Assembly: GCF_036370855.1 (NCBI RefSeq)
Contig: NC_088102.1
Coordinates: 20,999,001-21,063,000, forward strand
From: Dromaius novaehollandiae
Taxonomy: Eukaryota; Chordata; Aves; Casuariiformes; Dromaiidae
Direction of reading: 5' to 3'
DNA: 64,000 nt
A model generated the notes under the pieces. That model saw only the letters and a program-made list of their open reading frames with translations, had not been told where the DNA came from and did no database searches. Below, one piece after another: positions 63,680 to 64,000 of this stretch. Positions within the stretch are counted from its first letter, which is position 1, and every line of letters begins with the position of its first letter. The translations under genes and the position numbers were made by a program.

Positions 63680-63770
63680 ACTGTGAATACACACAGTATC
63701 ATTTTTTCTTAATGTAACAGGGGTGTTCTATTATTTATAAAATGCTTTGAGATATTTAGATAATCATGAA
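63680..63770 (-). mobile_element. Possible MIR-like 3' fragment
   Basis: AGGGGTGTTC, TTATTTATAAAATGCTTTG and AGATATTTAGATAATCATGA resemble the end of a reversed MIR (GGGTTGTTGTGAGG, TTTGTAAAGCGCTTTGAGAT, GATGAAA). Short and weak. Confidence 0.4.
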
Positions 63771-64000
63771 AGATTATTACAGACTTCTGGCATGACTAAT
63801 GCGAAGGAGAATGGTGAGATATATTTTGACTATCTTACATAGAAGTGGAGGGCTGGAAAGAATTTCAGGATCATTTTCCTCTCTGTGTCAGGACTAGAAA
63901 ATCAAGATGAATGACTTGGAATTCTTTTTTTATTTCGTACCCTTAACATTTTTCCAGTTTGTTTACAGACCCTGCAAGATGAATACAAGCCTACAGTATT

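Larger units (their letters stand above)
51521..64000 (+). other. KCNK10: KCNK10 (TREK-2) gene, 5' end (truncated at right edge)
   Basis: This is the visible part of KCNK10, from the start codon of one first exon to the right edge. KCNK10 encodes TREK-2, a plasma-membrane two-pore-domain potassium channel opened by stretch, polyunsaturated lipids and heat (family knowledge). Only the first coding exon is present. The next exon should begin by completing Val and carry the first membrane segment (human MKWKTVVAIFVVVVVY); I found nothing like it to 64000, so intron 1 is longer than 12.4 kb, in line with the long first introns known for this gene. The other human first exon (MFFLYTDFFLSL) was also not found. 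Confidence 0.88.
51573..64000 (+). other. KCNK10: KCNK10 intron 1 (partial)
   Basis: AT-rich intronic sequence after the first coding exon. It begins with an ATT/TAT triplet tract at 51587-51626 and carries MIR-like relics at 55890-56080, 56170-56235 and 63680-63770, plus a purine-rich, GC-richer patch at about 62600-62900. No second KCNK10 exon, RNA gene or other coding exon was recognised. Confidence 0.75.

Overview
The window looks like a piece of a bird (or at least sauropsid) nuclear chromosome. It is AT-rich, has no long open reading frames outside two GC-rich patches, carries relics of CR1 LINEs and MIR/CORE-type SINEs, and is otherwise repeat-poor. Its genes are split into short exons with vertebrate splice sites. 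Nothing bacterial, plasmid-like or viral is visible.

Two genes can be identified by reading exons directly. (1) SPATA7, a photoreceptor/ciliary protein gene, lies on the minus strand. Five coding exons were found at 32354-32393, 22647-22727, 21602-21694, 19052-19099 and 8223-8356. Their splice phases chain without a break, and the translated product follows the N-terminus of vertebrate SPATA7 (FKGHLSTKSN, HYNKILSAK, AVDCS, ADQQRREKLKK, ARCEKE). The start lies in a strong CpG island at about 32.0-32.8 kb. The rest of the gene, from exon 6 on, runs off the left edge. (2) KCNK10 (TREK-2, a two-pore potassium channel) lies on the plus strand. Its alternative first coding exon (MKFPIETPRKQVNWDPQ plus one base) is at 51521-51572, behind a GC-rich promoter-like region at about 50.4-51.4 kb. 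Its remaining exons lie right of the window. The genes are head-to-head, about 19 kb apart between start codons; from memory this matches the KCNK10-SPATA7 order on human 14q31.

Layout: 1-8222 SPATA7 intron 5; 8357-19051 intron 4; 19100-21601 intron 3; 21695-22646 intron 2; 22728-32353 intron 1; 32020-32800 CpG-island promoter; 32.8-50.3 kb intergenic; 50.4-51.5 kb KCNK10 promoter/5'UTR; 51573-64000 KCNK10 intron 1.

The two genes have no known joint pathway: SPATA7 acts at the connecting cilium, and TREK-2 is a mechano-, lipid- and heat-gated leak channel. The most useful observations are a candidate RFX X-box in the SPATA7 promoter, two tandem splice acceptors in SPATA7, an isolated GC-rich open frame at 45.8 kb between the genes, and three weakly palindromic old repeats. 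I found no evidence for a novel multi-gene system.
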